This document shows positions 1 to 7,979 of a DNA stretch of 64,000 nucleotides, piece after piece. How positions within the stretch are numbered: position 1 is the stretch's first letter; each line of letters opens with the position of its first letter. Both the position numbers and the translations under genes were made by a program. Source of the stretch: Marinobacter alexandrii (lineage in GTDB: Bacteria; Pseudomonadota; Gammaproteobacteria; Pseudomonadales; Oleiphilaceae); contig NZ_SWKM01000011.1 of NCBI RefSeq assembly GCF_005871205.1, forward strand, positions 1,178,001 to 1,242,000. Reading direction: 5' to 3'. The notes under the pieces were generated by a model. That model did no database searches. It was not told the DNA's origin and was given only the letters and a program-made list of their open reading frames with translations.

Positions 1-810
1 GTCGAGCCAGCGCAAGAGGGTATCGCAACTGGGCAGGAACCAGACGTTGCGCATCTGCCCGTAGCGGTCCTCGGGCATCAGGCTGTGGCCTTCGGGCCCT
101 TCCACCACCAGGGTTTCCAGCACCAGCTCGCCACCACGCCGAAGGGTCCCCTTGAGTTCCAGAAGATGATCCAGCGGGGATCGGCGATGGTAGAGCACAC
201 CCATGGAAAAAGTGGTGTCGAACGCACCCAGGTTCTCGGGCAGGTCTTCCATGCGGACCGGCAGGAGATCCACCGGTACCTCACCCAGGTAGCGTTTGAC
301 GCTCAGGAACTGGAACATGAACAGCAACCCCGGATCTATGCCGATGACTCTCCGGGCACCCTCGCCGAGCATGCGCCAGCAGTGATAGCCTGATCCACAG
401 CCCACATCCAGGATGCGCCGGCCTTTCAGGTCTGACAGATACGGCTGCACCCGGTCCCACTTCCAGTCCGAGCGCCATTCGGTGTCGATATAGGTGCCGA
501 AGAAGTCGAACGGGCCCTTGCGCCAGGGCATCAGGCCCCGCAGCGCGGACTCCAGCTGCTGGTTCTGCGCCTCGCTCAGAGGATCGTCGGTGCGCAGGGT
601 GATGGCGGAATCGGTCAGGCTGGCGTCGACGTTCGACAAAGTTGGCAGCCCGTTCAAGGCGCCCAGCCAGCGCTCGAGGTCGCCGTGCGGGTTGTCATCA
701 AAACGCTGGGTAAGTTGCGAGCGCAGTCGATCGGCCCATCGGTCGTGGCCGTCTTGCGCCAGCTCGGTTAATAACGGTCCGAAATGTGTCTGCCAGTCAA
801 AAGTCGCCAT
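1..810 (-). CDS. cmoB: tRNA U34 carboxymethyltransferase CmoB (partial, C-terminus beyond window)
   Basis: CmoB transfers a carboxymethyl group from carboxy-SAM to 5-hydroxyuridine at the wobble position of tRNA, giving cmo5U. Only the first 270 codons are present; the family has about 320 residues, so roughly 50 C-terminal residues lie left of base 1. The protein starts MATFDWQTHFGPLL and has a class I methyltransferase motif (ILDVGCGSG) near residue 132, followed by the FDTTFSMGVLYHRR segment typical of CmoB. The ATG is at 808-810. It lies 31 bp downstream of cmoA, which makes its substrate, so the two are probably co-transcribed. Confidence 0.93.
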   Translation of the reverse strand, partial: MATFDWQTHFGPLLTELAQDGHDRWADRLRSQLTQRFDDNPHGDLERWLGALNGLPTLSNVDASLTDSAITLRTDDPLSEAQNQQLESALRGLMPWRKGPFDFFGTYIDTEWRSDWKWDRVQPYLSDLKGRRILDVGCGSGYHCWRMLGEGARRVIGIDPGLLFMFQFLSVKRYLGEVPVDLLPVRMEDLPENLGAFDTTFSMGVLYHRRSPLDHLLELKGTLRRGGELVLETLVVEGPEGHSLMPEDRYGQMRNVWFLPSCDTLLRWLD

Positions 811-841
811 GGGTCTCTAGATGAAATGGTGTTGATGGGTG

Positions 842-1597
842 TCAGTGGCTCTTGATCGCGAGCATGGACACAAAATTAAAGCACTGGTACCAGACCAGCA
901 CCTGATCGAAGCCGGCCGCCAGCAGCCGTTCTTTGTGGGTGGCCAGGGTCTCAGGAATTAGCACCTGCTCAATGGCCGAGCGTTTCTGGCTGATCTCCAG
1001 ATCGGAGTAACCGTTCGCACGTTTGAATTCATGGTGCAGGCGGGTCTGGATGTCCTGTTCCTGGTCGGAATCAAAGCCGATCTTCTCGGACAGGATCAGC
1101 ACTCCGCCGGGCCGGGTCGCTTGCGCGATCCGTGTCAGTAGGTCGGTGCGTTGGTCCGGTGGAACAAACTGCAGGGTGAAGTTGAGCGTCGTGACCGAGG
1201 CATCGCTGAGCTCGGTGTCGAGAATGTCCTCGCACCTCAGTGTTACCGGCAACTCACTGTCATCAAGCGCAATATAATGCTCACAACGCTCAATCATCGC
1301 CTCGGAGTTGTCGACCCCGACCAGGGTGCAGTCCGAATGGGCGATGCCGTGGCGCATGGCGAGGGTCGAGGCGCCCAGCGAGCAGCCGAGATCGTAGCAT
1401 TGGGAGCCCGCCTGAACGTACTGCTCGGTGATCACCTCGATCATCGGGATGATGGTGGTGTAGCCGGGTACTGAGCGTCGGATCATATCCGGGAAGACCC
1501 GGGCGACAGAGGCGTCGAACCGGAAATCCTCAGGGCGACGTTCAGTGGCGAACAGCCGGTCGGTTTCCTGCTTCGGTGGCTGGCCTGGCTTACTCAT
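842..1597 (-). CDS. cmoA: carboxy-S-adenosyl-L-methionine synthase CmoA
   Basis: CmoA converts SAM and prephenate into carboxy-SAM, the donor used by CmoB. The 251-residue product matches the usual family length and has the SAM-binding motif DLGCSLGAST at residues 69-78. It also has the N-terminal RLFATERRPEDFRFD region and the FTLQFVPP segment seen in CmoA proteins. The start codon region overlaps the end of the upstream small membrane protein gene by 8 bp, and cmoB follows after 31 bp. The three genes are probably one transcript. Confidence 0.95.
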   Translation of the reverse strand: MSKPGQPPKQETDRLFATERRPEDFRFDASVARVFPDMIRRSVPGYTTIIPMIEVITEQYVQAGSQCYDLGCSLGASTLAMRHGIAHSDCTLVGVDNSEAMIERCEHYIALDDSELPVTLRCEDILDTELSDASVTTLNFTLQFVPPDQRTDLLTRIAQATRPGGVLILSEKIGFDSDQEQDIQTRLHHEFKRANGYSDLEISQKRSAIEQVLIPETLATHKERLLAAGFDQVLVWYQCFNFVSMLAIKSH

Positions 1598-1997
1598 CGT
1601 CGTTCACCTTGCCCTGTTCGGAACCGGCGTTGTCCGGGGTAGCAGGAGCCTTGTCGGTGTCTGGCACTGGCGCAGCGGTGGGCGCTGGCCGGCTGCACCT
1701 TACGCCGCGGTTCTTGTAGTCAACGAGTATGCCCCGGAACGACGGATCGACATCGGCGGCGATGGCCAGGAAACCGTTGTCACACACGGCGTGCAGTTCC
1801 GAGGCCTTCGGCGACATCCGGAACGGCTCTTCCGGTTTGATGTTGATGGCCTGGAAATCACCCACTGGTACGTGGTCTTTATTGTCGGAATGATCAATCC
1901 GGCCGCTACTCTCCAGCACCATCACAGTGGCGATCACGGCGACGACCGCGGTGAGGATTAAACTGCGAACGGTGTAACGGGCCTCGTTCTGGCTCAT
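1590..1997 (-). CDS. hypothetical single-span membrane protein
   Basis: I do not recognise this 135-residue protein. It has one hydrophobic segment at about residues 13-28, after a short charged N-terminus, so it is probably anchored in the inner membrane with a periplasmic C-terminal part. Residues 50-100 form a small domain with two cysteines (in HAVCDNGF and GVRCSRP) that could form a disulfide. The last 35 residues are rich in Pro, Ala and Asp and look unstructured. It overlaps cmoA by 8 bp, so it is translated with the tRNA-modification genes; any functional link is unknown. Confidence 0.7.
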   Translation of the reverse strand: MSQNEARYTVRSLILTAVVAVIATVMVLESSGRIDHSDNKDHVPVGDFQAINIKPEEPFRMSPKASELHAVCDNGFLAIAADVDPSFRGILVDYKNRGVRCSRPAPTAAPVPDTDKAPATPDNAGSEQGKVNDDE

Positions 1998-2030
1998 GCC
2001 AACCTCATGTCTGTGGTGTAAATGAAAGGT

Positions 2031-3047
2031 TCAGTACTGGCCGGGAAGTGAAATCGACGGCGATTGCAGGGCCGCGAGTTGTTCCCTGAGTGACAGCACT
2101 TGGTCTGACCAGAATCTGGGTTGGCCAAACCAGGGGAAGAAGCGGGGGAACGCCGGGTCATCCCAGCGTTTCGCCAGCCAGGCGCAGTGGCTGATCTGGC
2201 GGTAGCATCGCAGGGGCTCAATCAGGTGGCGCTCACGGCGATTGAAGTCCCGGAACATCTCATAGCCTTCCAGCAATTCGCCCAGCTGGGCGCCGCGCTC
2301 GGAATCCTCGCCGTTCAGCAGTAGCCACATGTCCTGGATGGCAGGCCCGGTGCGACAGTCATCAAGGTCGACAAACAGCATTTGTTCTTCCCGACACAGG
2401 ATGTTGCCGGCGTGGCAGTCGCCGTGCAGCCGCAGCGTATCGACCGGACCGGCTTCGTCGATTCGGGCACCGCAGGCACGAATCAGGTCAGGAATCAGGC
2501 TGTCCCAGGCCGGGCGAAGATCATCGGGAATCCAGCCGCCGTCCAGCAACAGCTGATTGTGACGCTCAATGCCGTCGATCAGCGAAATTTCAGGGCGGTG
2601 CTTGAAGGGCTGGCGCGCGCCGACGTTGTGCATCTGGCCCAGCCATTGGCCGAGTCGGTACAGGGTGTCGGTCACACTGACATCGGGCGCCTGGCCGCCC
2701 CGTTGTGGAAACACCGCGAACAGGAATTCGCCATGTTGGCCGAGGGTGTCTCCAGAGGGCATAGCCAGAGGTGCGACGACTGGGATGTCTGCTTCCAGGT
2801 ATTCCAGGGTGATGGCGTGCTCTTCCCGAATGGCCGCTTCGGACCAGCGGCCGGGCCGGTAGAATTTGGCGATCACCGGGGCGCCTTCGTCGAGACCGAC
2901 CTGGTAAACCCGGTTTTCGTAGCTGTTCAATGCAAACAGTCGTCCACTGACTGCGAATCCGGCCTCTTCCATGGCGTCCAGGATGGTGTCGGGTGTCAGC
3001 GCATCGTACGGATGGGCTGATGTGGCCGTTGCGGAGTCATGGATCAT
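2031..3047 (-). CDS. srkA: stress response kinase A (SrkA/YihE/RdoA family)
   Basis: This is a cytoplasmic Ser/Thr-type kinase of the APH/choline-kinase fold, known in E. coli for survival under envelope and oxidative stress. At 338 residues it has the normal length. The catalytic loop HGDCHAGN is at residues 208-215 (D210 catalytic, N215 Mg-binding), and VDLDD around 226-230 supplies the second metal aspartate. The N-lobe carries the NSYENRVYQVG segment near residue 41, typical of YihE proteins. In many relatives it neighbours dsbA; no dsbA is present here. It lies 33 bp upstream of the small membrane protein gene at 1590-1997. Confidence 0.9.
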   Translation of the reverse strand: MIHDSATATSAHPYDALTPDTILDAMEEAGFAVSGRLFALNSYENRVYQVGLDEGAPVIAKFYRPGRWSEAAIREEHAITLEYLEADIPVVAPLAMPSGDTLGQHGEFLFAVFPQRGGQAPDVSVTDTLYRLGQWLGQMHNVGARQPFKHRPEISLIDGIERHNQLLLDGGWIPDDLRPAWDSLIPDLIRACGARIDEAGPVDTLRLHGDCHAGNILCREEQMLFVDLDDCRTGPAIQDMWLLLNGEDSERGAQLGELLEGYEMFRDFNRRERHLIEPLRCYRQISHCAWLAKRWDDPAFPRFFPWFGQPRFWSDQVLSLREQLAALQSPSISLPGQY

Positions 3048-3056
3048 AGAGAAATG

Positions 3057-3479
3057 TCAGAGACCTGTGTCGTAGTTGGATTTCATTGCCTGCAGGTGGT
3101 ACCAGTTTTCGTCCAGCTCCCAGCGCACCCGGCTGATCCCGGAAGCGCTGAAGATGACGTTACCTGCCCGGGCCTGGATATGAGCGAGTTCACGCTCGGC
3201 TTTGCGCCAGCCCCGGTGGCTGTCATTCAGGTTGCGCATGGCTGGAAAAATCGCCGCCAAAGCTTGCTGCGTGGAGGTGGTGTGAGAGTGCAACGAACTC
3301 ATGATGGCGGTATCGCCTTCGATTCGCAGTACCCGGTGCTGATAGGGGTAACTGGCAACACTGTCATCATTCTTCAGCAGGTCGTTCAGGCTGATAACCT
3401 CGAACCCGCGCCAACCCAGCCACCCTACAAATAGGGCGGCAACCAACATCACCACAACAAACTGCTTCCTGTCAGACAT
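3057..3479 (-). CDS. hypothetical single-span membrane protein
   Basis: I do not recognise this 140-residue protein. After the N-terminus MSDRKQ there is one hydrophobic segment (about residues 7-25) and then a soluble domain, probably periplasmic. There is no lipobox and no clear signal-peptidase site, so a membrane anchor is more likely than secretion. It ends 9 bp upstream of the srkA start and is probably co-transcribed with it. Its start lies about 180 bp from the divergent oxidoreductase gene. Confidence 0.65.
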   Translation of the reverse strand: MSDRKQFVVVMLVAALFVGWLGWRGFEVISLNDLLKNDDSVASYPYQHRVLRIEGDTAIMSSLHSHTTSTQQALAAIFPAMRNLNDSHRGWRKAERELAHIQARAGNVIFSASGISRVRWELDENWYHLQAMKSNYDTGL

Positions 3480-3661
3480 CTTCGCTGGGCTCCATCCGCT
3501 CTGTTCTGTGCCTCAGTATAACCTGTATGAGTTCCTGCGTAAGCAAAGTGACCGGCCTGCCGGTGTCAATTTCGGCAACCTTTTCGGGAACCATTTCGGC
3601 GACCACAGTGCAATCGGTTATGCTTGCCGGATTCATGGTCTGAACCCGGGAGAAGTGTCAG

Positions 3662-4771
3662 GTGTCGCAGGAGTGTCTCGAAGCGCAAACGGTGGTGATT
3701 GGTGCGGGTGTGGTCGGTCTTGCGGTTGCCCGGGCGCTGGCTCGGAAGGGGCACGAGGTGATCGTGCTCGAATCGGGCAGCCATTTTGGCGAAGGCGTCT
3801 CGTCCCGTAACAGCGAGGTGATTCACGCTGGTATCTATTACCCGGAGAACAGCCTGAAGGCGCGGCTCTGTGTCGATGGTCGTCGGCAGTTGTATGAGTA
3901 CTGTGAGCGCCAGGCTGTCGGCTATCGCAAATGCGGCAAGTGGATTGTTGCAACCTCTGAGCAGCAAGCGGCCAGGCTGGACGATATCCGGCAAGGAGCC
4001 GCCCGCAACGGTGTCAGCCTGAAACCGGTGAGCGGGGCCGAGCTGGCCGCACGCTGCCCGGAATTGACAGTGGTTTCCGGGCTATGGTCGCCAGAGACCG
4101 GTATTGTCGACAGTCACGCCCTGATGCTGTCCCTGCTGGGCGATCTTGAACGTGCCGGCGGGCAATTGGTGTTGCGGGCGCCCGTGGAGTCGGTGACTAC
4201 CGAGCAGGGTCGTCACCGCTTGATCGTGGCAGGGGATGCCCCCTGTATCCTGGAAGCCCAAAACGTGGTTAACGCCGCAGGCCTGGGAGCGCCGGACCTG
4301 GCGGGTCGCTGGCAAGGGTTGCCGGCGGACCAGAAGCCGCGCCAGTGGTTGGCTCGTGGTGTGTATTTCAGCTACAGCGGTCGGCCTCCATTTGACAGCC
4401 TGATTTATCCGGTGCCAGAACCTGGCGGGTTGGGTATTCACCTGACCCTGGATCTGGCGGGTCAGGCCCGTTTCGGTCCGGATGTGGAGTGGGTTGAGGC
4501 CGAGGATTACAGCGTCAGCCTGTCCCGTCTGGAGCCCTTCGTTCGCGGCATCAAGGCCTGGTGGCCGAGCCTCGATGAGACCCGGCTGCAACCGGCCTAT
4601 GCCGGTATCAGACCCAAACTTGCGGGCCCGGACGGCGGCTTTGCAGACTTCAGGATTGATGGTCCGGAACAGCATGGTGTTGGCGGCGTTGTTAATCTGT
4701 TCGGGATTGAATCCCCGGGCCTGACCTCGTGTCTGGCTATCGCGGACCTGGTGGCCGCCAAGCTGGCCTAG
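3662..4771 (+). CDS. FAD-dependent oxidoreductase, L-2-hydroxyglutarate dehydrogenase-like
   Basis: This is a DAO-fold flavoprotein. The dinucleotide-binding motif GAGVVG is at residues 14-19, with the ribose-binding glutamate at about residue 37. The SSRNSEVIHAGIYYP segment is typical of the L-2-hydroxyglutarate oxidase/dehydrogenase group. The C-terminal GVVNLFGIESPGLTSCLAIAD is the second FAD-binding part. At 369 residues it is somewhat shorter than E. coli LhgO (about 420). The start is a GTG at 3662. The substrate cannot be fixed from sequence; 2-hydroxyglutarate or another 2-hydroxyacid is the best guess. Its end overlaps the convergent comF by 4 bp. Confidence 0.8.
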   Translation: MSQECLEAQTVVIGAGVVGLAVARALARKGHEVIVLESGSHFGEGVSSRNSEVIHAGIYYPENSLKARLCVDGRRQLYEYCERQAVGYRKCGKWIVATSEQQAARLDDIRQGAARNGVSLKPVSGAELAARCPELTVVSGLWSPETGIVDSHALMLSLLGDLERAGGQLVLRAPVESVTTEQGRHRLIVAGDAPCILEAQNVVNAAGLGAPDLAGRWQGLPADQKPRQWLARGVYFSYSGRPPFDSLIYPVPEPGGLGIHLTLDLAGQARFGPDVEWVEAEDYSVSLSRLEPFVRGIKAWWPSLDETRLQPAYAGIRPKLAGPDGGFADFRIDGPEQHGVGGVVNLFGIESPGLTSCLAIADLVAAKLA

Positions 4772-5511
4772 CCGGGCGTCCTGGCTAACGCCCAGATCTG
4801 AATGTCCCGGGCGCCGTGTTGCTCCAGCAACTCTGCCAGTGTTCGGGCCGTTGCGCCGGTGGTAACCACATCGTCCACAATGGCGACGCGCAGCGGCACC
4901 TTTCCGTCAAGCTGAAAAAGACCTCGCAGATTTTTCAGTCGCTCGTCTCGATTCAGTTCCCGTTGGCTGCGCGCCTTCCGTGTTCGGCGGATCAGGCCGC
5001 TGGCAACGGGCATCCTAAGCCTTTTGCCAAGTTCCTCGGCAATCTCCTGAGCTTGATTGAAGCCACGACTGCGCCGGCGTTGCGGATGCATGGGCGCCGG
5101 TACCAGTAGATCGGGCAGGGGTAGATAGCCAGCGGCAAGCTGGGTTTCCAGTTGTTGTCCCAGGCCGGCAATCAGGGGGCGGGCAAACTTGCGTTGGCGG
5201 TTGTACTTGTAGCGGCCAATCATGCTGTCGACCGGAAACTGGTAACGCCAGGGAATCACCGCGCGGGAAAAAGCTGGGGGATCGGTCAGGCACTGTCCGC
5301 ACAGGTGGTTATCGGCCGCCCATGGTAGGGGCAGTGCGCAGGCCTTGCACGACCAACGGTTGATCGGAAGGTCACACCGGCACGCCTCGCATAAGCCATT
5401 GATTGCTTTGGGGTGAAGGCAAGCTACGCAGACACCTGCAGATTGATCACTGTTAACCTTTAGTTCCATTAAGGTTGACAGCCAGTTCAGGCCCTTTATC
5501 ATCTGTTTCAT
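4768..5511 (-). CDS. comF: ComF family phosphoribosyltransferase-like protein
   Basis: ComF proteins have an N-terminal zinc-binding region and a type I PRTase domain and are linked to DNA uptake and homologous recombination of incoming DNA. Cysteine pairs are visible at residues 28/31, 41/44, 55/58 and 71/74. The PRPP-binding loop VAIVDDVVTTGAT spans about residues 209-221. At 247 residues the length is normal. The start is uncertain: ATG codons at 5511, 5502 and 5469 are all in frame and none has a strong ribosome-binding site. The 5469 start would clear the biotin promoter, which otherwise lies inside the 5' end of this gene. Confidence 0.88.
   Translation of the reverse strand: MKQMIKGLNWLSTLMELKVNSDQSAGVCVACLHPKAINGLCEACRCDLPINRWSCKACALPLPWAADNHLCGQCLTDPPAFSRAVIPWRYQFPVDSMIGRYKYNRQRKFARPLIAGLGQQLETQLAAGYLPLPDLLVPAPMHPQRRRSRGFNQAQEIAEELGKRLRMPVASGLIRRTRKARSQRELNRDERLKNLRGLFQLDGKVPLRVAIVDDVVTTGATARTLAELLEQHGARDIQIWALARTPG
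5475..5502 (+). promoter_or_regulatory. sigma70-type promoter of bioB
   Basis: A perfect -35 box TTGACA (5475-5480) is followed by a 16-bp spacer and a -10 box TATCAT (5497-5502, 5 of 6 consensus). Transcription would start near 5509, about 45 bp upstream of the bioB ATG and directly before the BirA-like operator. It overlaps the 5' end of the opposite-strand comF if comF starts at 5511 or 5502. Confidence 0.65.
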
Positions 5512-5543
5512 CCGTAAACCCAGAGACCGGAAAAGGTTAACAG
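5512..5543 (+). promoter_or_regulatory. BirA-type biotin operator
   Basis: Two half-sites, CCGTAAACC (5512-5520) and GGTTAACAG (5535-5543), are separated by 14 bp. The known bacterial BirA signal is TTGTAAACC, a 14-16-bp spacer, then GGTTTACAA; each half here matches 7 of 9 bases. It begins just after the predicted transcription start and ends 9 bp before the bioB ATG, so bound biotinyl-AMP-BirA would block the promoter. birA itself is not in the window. Confidence 0.6.
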
Positions 5544-5552
5544 GACTTACCC

Positions 5553-6641
5553 ATGACCGCTACAGCACCCTCCACGGCAATCTCAACGGCAATCCGTCAC
5601 GACTGGACGCTGCAAGAAGCACGCGACCTGTTCGAACTTCCGTTCAACGATCTTCTGTTCCGTGCCCAGAGTGTGCACCGCGAACACTTCGATCCCAACG
5701 AAGTCCAGGTCAGCACGCTGCTGTCGATCAAGACCGGTGCCTGCCCGGAGGATTGCAAGTACTGCCCGCAAAGCGGTCACTACAATACCGGGCTTGAGAA
5801 GGAAAAGTTGCTCGAGATCGAAAAGGTAGTGGCGGAAGCGAAGGCCGCGAAAGGCAAGGGCGCTTCGCGTTTCTGCATGGGGGCAGCCTGGCGCAGCCCG
5901 TCCAAAAAGGACATGCCTTATGTCCTGGATATGGTTAAGCAGGTGAAGTCTCTGGGCCTGGAAACCTGCATGACCCTGGGCATGCTGAAAGAGAATCAGG
6001 CCAAAGAACTGGCGGATGCCGGGCTGGATTACTACAACCACAACCTGGACACTTCCGAGAAGTTCTATAGCCACATCATCACTACCCGTACCTATAAGGA
6101 TCGTCTGGACACGCTGGATAATGTTCGCAAGGCGGGCATGAAGGTGTGTTGCGGCGGCATCCTGGGTATGGGTGAGGACGAAGACGACCGGGTCGGCCTG
6201 CTGCTTCAGCTGGCCAATTTGCCGCAGCACCCTGAGAGTGTGCCGGTCAATATGCTGGTGAAGGTGAAGGGTACACCCATGGAAAATGTGGAAGACCTGG
6301 ATCCATTCGACTTCGTTCGTATCATCGCCGTTGCCCGCATCATGATGCCGGCTTCCCATGTTCGCCTGTCCGCTGGCCGGGAAAACATGAACGAGCAGAT
6401 GCAGGCGCTGTGTTTCATGGCGGGTGCAAACTCCATTTTCTACGGCGAGAAGCTGCTGACCACGGCCAACCCGGAAGCAGACGCGGATATGGAACTGTTC
6501 CGTCGCCTGGGTATCCGTCCGGAGCAGCGGGAGCAGTGTGCGTCCGAGGAGCAGGAGGAAGAGGCGATCACCGAGGCGGTGGAGTACGAAGCCACGCGCC
6601 ACATGTTCTATGACGCCACGCGGGAATCTGCAGCGTCTTGA
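5553..6641 (+). CDS. bioB: biotin synthase BioB
   Basis: BioB is the radical SAM enzyme that inserts sulfur into dethiobiotin, the last step of biotin synthesis. The 4Fe-4S motif CxxxCxxC is at C64, C68 and C71. The 2Fe-2S cysteines match C108 (SRFCMGA), C139 (ETCMTLG) and C199 or C200 (KVCCGG), with the arginine ligand in [10 protein letters not shown]. At 362 residues it is slightly longer than E. coli BioB; the extra part is an acidic C-terminal tail rich in Glu. It leads the biotin gene series, though a 106-bp repeat separates it from bioF. Confidence 0.97.
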   Translation: MTATAPSTAISTAIRHDWTLQEARDLFELPFNDLLFRAQSVHREHFDPNEVQVSTLLSIKTGACPEDCKYCPQSGHYNTGLEKEKLLEIEKVVAEAKAAKGKGASRFCMGAAWRSPSKKDMPYVLDMVKQVKSLGLETCMTLGMLKENQAKELADAGLDYYNHNLDTSEKFYSHIITTRTYKDRLDTLDNVRKAGMKVCCGGILGMGEDEDDRVGLLLQLANLPQHPESVPVNMLVKVKGTPMENVEDLDPFDFVRIIAVARIMMPASHVRLSAGRENMNEQMQALCFMAGANSIFYGEKLLTTANPEADADMELFRRLGIRPEQREQCASEEQEEEAITEAVEYEATRHMFYDATRESAAS

Positions 6642-6664
6642 TCGCTGGATAGTTCCCGGGAAGC

Positions 6665-6770
6665 ACCGCGCGGGCAAGGCTACCCGGGATACGCTACGAG
6701 CCCATCCATGGGCGCTTGAGTGAAGCCGTCCCTGGCTTCACACAATCCCGGGTAGCCTTGCCCGCCCGGT
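6665..6770. repeat. palindromic cloverleaf-like intergenic element (copy 1)
   Basis: Two 26-bp arms at 6665-6690 and 6745-6770 are inverted copies with one mismatch. Between them are two smaller hairpins: one around GCCCAT/ATGGGC (6700-6713) and one TGAAGCC/GGCTTCA (6721-6740). The whole folds as a cloverleaf of three stems. No coding capacity is seen. A diverged relative lies at about 61933-62030, with the same order of inner sequences (TCCATG, GGCGCTTGAG, then a GCC..TCC.TGGCT block). It is therefore a dispersed, MITE- or REP-like element that may affect the bioB-bioF transcript. Confidence 0.8.
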
Positions 6771-6803
6771 GCCCAGATTACGAGTAGATCGCGGGGTGTT
6801 ATT

Positions 6804-7979
6804 GTGCGTGATTTTGAAGGCGAGCTTGCCCAGAGAAAACAGGCCGGGCTCTACCGAACCCGTCGCCAGATCTCAGGCCCCCAGCAGCCGGAATTAACCT
6901 CCGACGGCAAACCCCTGCTGTCATTCTGCAGTAACGATTACCTTGGCCTGGCCAATCATCCCGGCAATATCGATGCGCTCAGGCATGCCTTGCCCGAGAC
7001 CGGGCTGGGTGGTGCCGCGTCGCATCTGATTTGTGGTCACCACGATGCCCATCATCAGCTGGAGCAGCGGCTTGCCGAGTTTACCGGCCGCGGCTCAGCG
7101 TTGTTTTTCTCCACCGGTTACATGGCCAACATGGGCGTGATCTCAGCGCTGGCCGGGCGCGGTGACACCATTTTCTCCGATCGGCTTAATCACGCTTCGA
7201 TTATCGATGGCTGCATCCTCAGTCGGGCCAAGGTCCGGCGCTATGCTCATGGCGATGTCGACGCGCTTGCAACGATGCTCGCCCAGACCTCGGGCCATAA
7301 GTTGGTAGTAACGGATGGCGTGTTCAGCATGGATGGCGATGTTGCCCCATTGAAAGAGCTGGCGCAGGTGTGTCGGGCGCACGACGCCTTGCTGGTAGTT
7401 GATGATGCCCACGGTATTGGTGTGCTCGGTCCCCAAGGTCGCGGCAGTATTGCTGCACAGGGGTTGTCTGAAGAGGATGTCCCGGTGCTCATCGGCACCC
7501 TGGGCAAAGCCGTGGGCACCAGTGGTGCCTTCGTCGCGGGACCCGAAGTGTTGATGGATTACCTGGTGCAAAAGGCCCGGACCTATATCTATACCACAGC
7601 CATGCCTCCGGCCATTGCGGCCGCGACCTGTGCCAGCATCGATCTCATTGAGCGCGACGACGAACGCCGTCGCCATCTTGAAAAATTGATCGCGGTTTTC
7701 CGGCAGCAAGCGACGGCCATGGGCTATCAGATGATGCCTTCCGAGACTCCGATTCAGCCCATTATGGTGGGTGATAACTGGACCGCCCTTGAGTTGAGCA
7801 AGGCCCTGGAGCAGCAGGGGTTGTTGGTCACTGCCATTCGGCCGCCCACAGTGCCAGAAGGTGAAGCCCGCCTGCGTGTAACGTTCAGCGCAGCCCACAG
7901 TGAGGCGGACCTGAACCGTTTGTTGCAGGGCCTGTCCAGCTGCCGCCACTTGTTGCCCAGCGCCGGGGTGGCGGTGTGA
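6804..7979 (+). CDS. bioF: 8-amino-7-oxononanoate synthase BioF
   Basis: BioF is a PLP enzyme of the alpha-oxoamine synthase family that condenses pimeloyl-ACP with L-alanine. The PLP lysine is K235 in TLGKAVGTSGAF, and the aspartate/histidine pair that holds the ring is D200 and H203 (VDDAHGIGVLG). The SNDYLGLA motif at 43-50 is typical. The product has 391 residues from a GTG start at 6804. Its stop overlaps the bioC start by 4 bp, so these two are translationally coupled. Confidence 0.95.
   Translation: MRDFEGELAQRKQAGLYRTRRQISGPQQPELTSDGKPLLSFCSNDYLGLANHPGNIDALRHALPETGLGGAASHLICGHHDAHHQLEQRLAEFTGRGSALFFSTGYMANMGVISALAGRGDTIFSDRLNHASIIDGCILSRAKVRRYAHGDVDALATMLAQTSGHKLVVTDGVFSMDGDVAPLKELAQVCRAHDALLVVDDAHGIGVLGPQGRGSIAAQGLSEEDVPVLIGTLGKAVGTSGAFVAGPEVLMDYLVQKARTYIYTTAMPPAIAAATCASIDLIERDDERRRHLEKLIAVFRQQATAMGYQMMPSETPIQPIMVGDNWTALELSKALEQQGLLVTAIRPPTVPEGEARLRVTFSAAHSEADLNRLLQGLSSCRHLLPSAGVAV

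Noticed and set aside
5583-6677. A long open frame of 364 codons on the minus strand opposite bioB
   Set aside because: It is the antisense of a clear biotin synthase with all iron-sulfur cysteines. Its translation is rich in His, Gln and Arg, typical of antisense reading of GC-rich genes.
6665-6770. Possible tRNA or structured RNA gene because of the cloverleaf fold
   Set aside because: There is no anticodon-loop arrangement or T-loop consensus, and a related copy elsewhere has decayed arms, which fits a repeat element and not an RNA gene.
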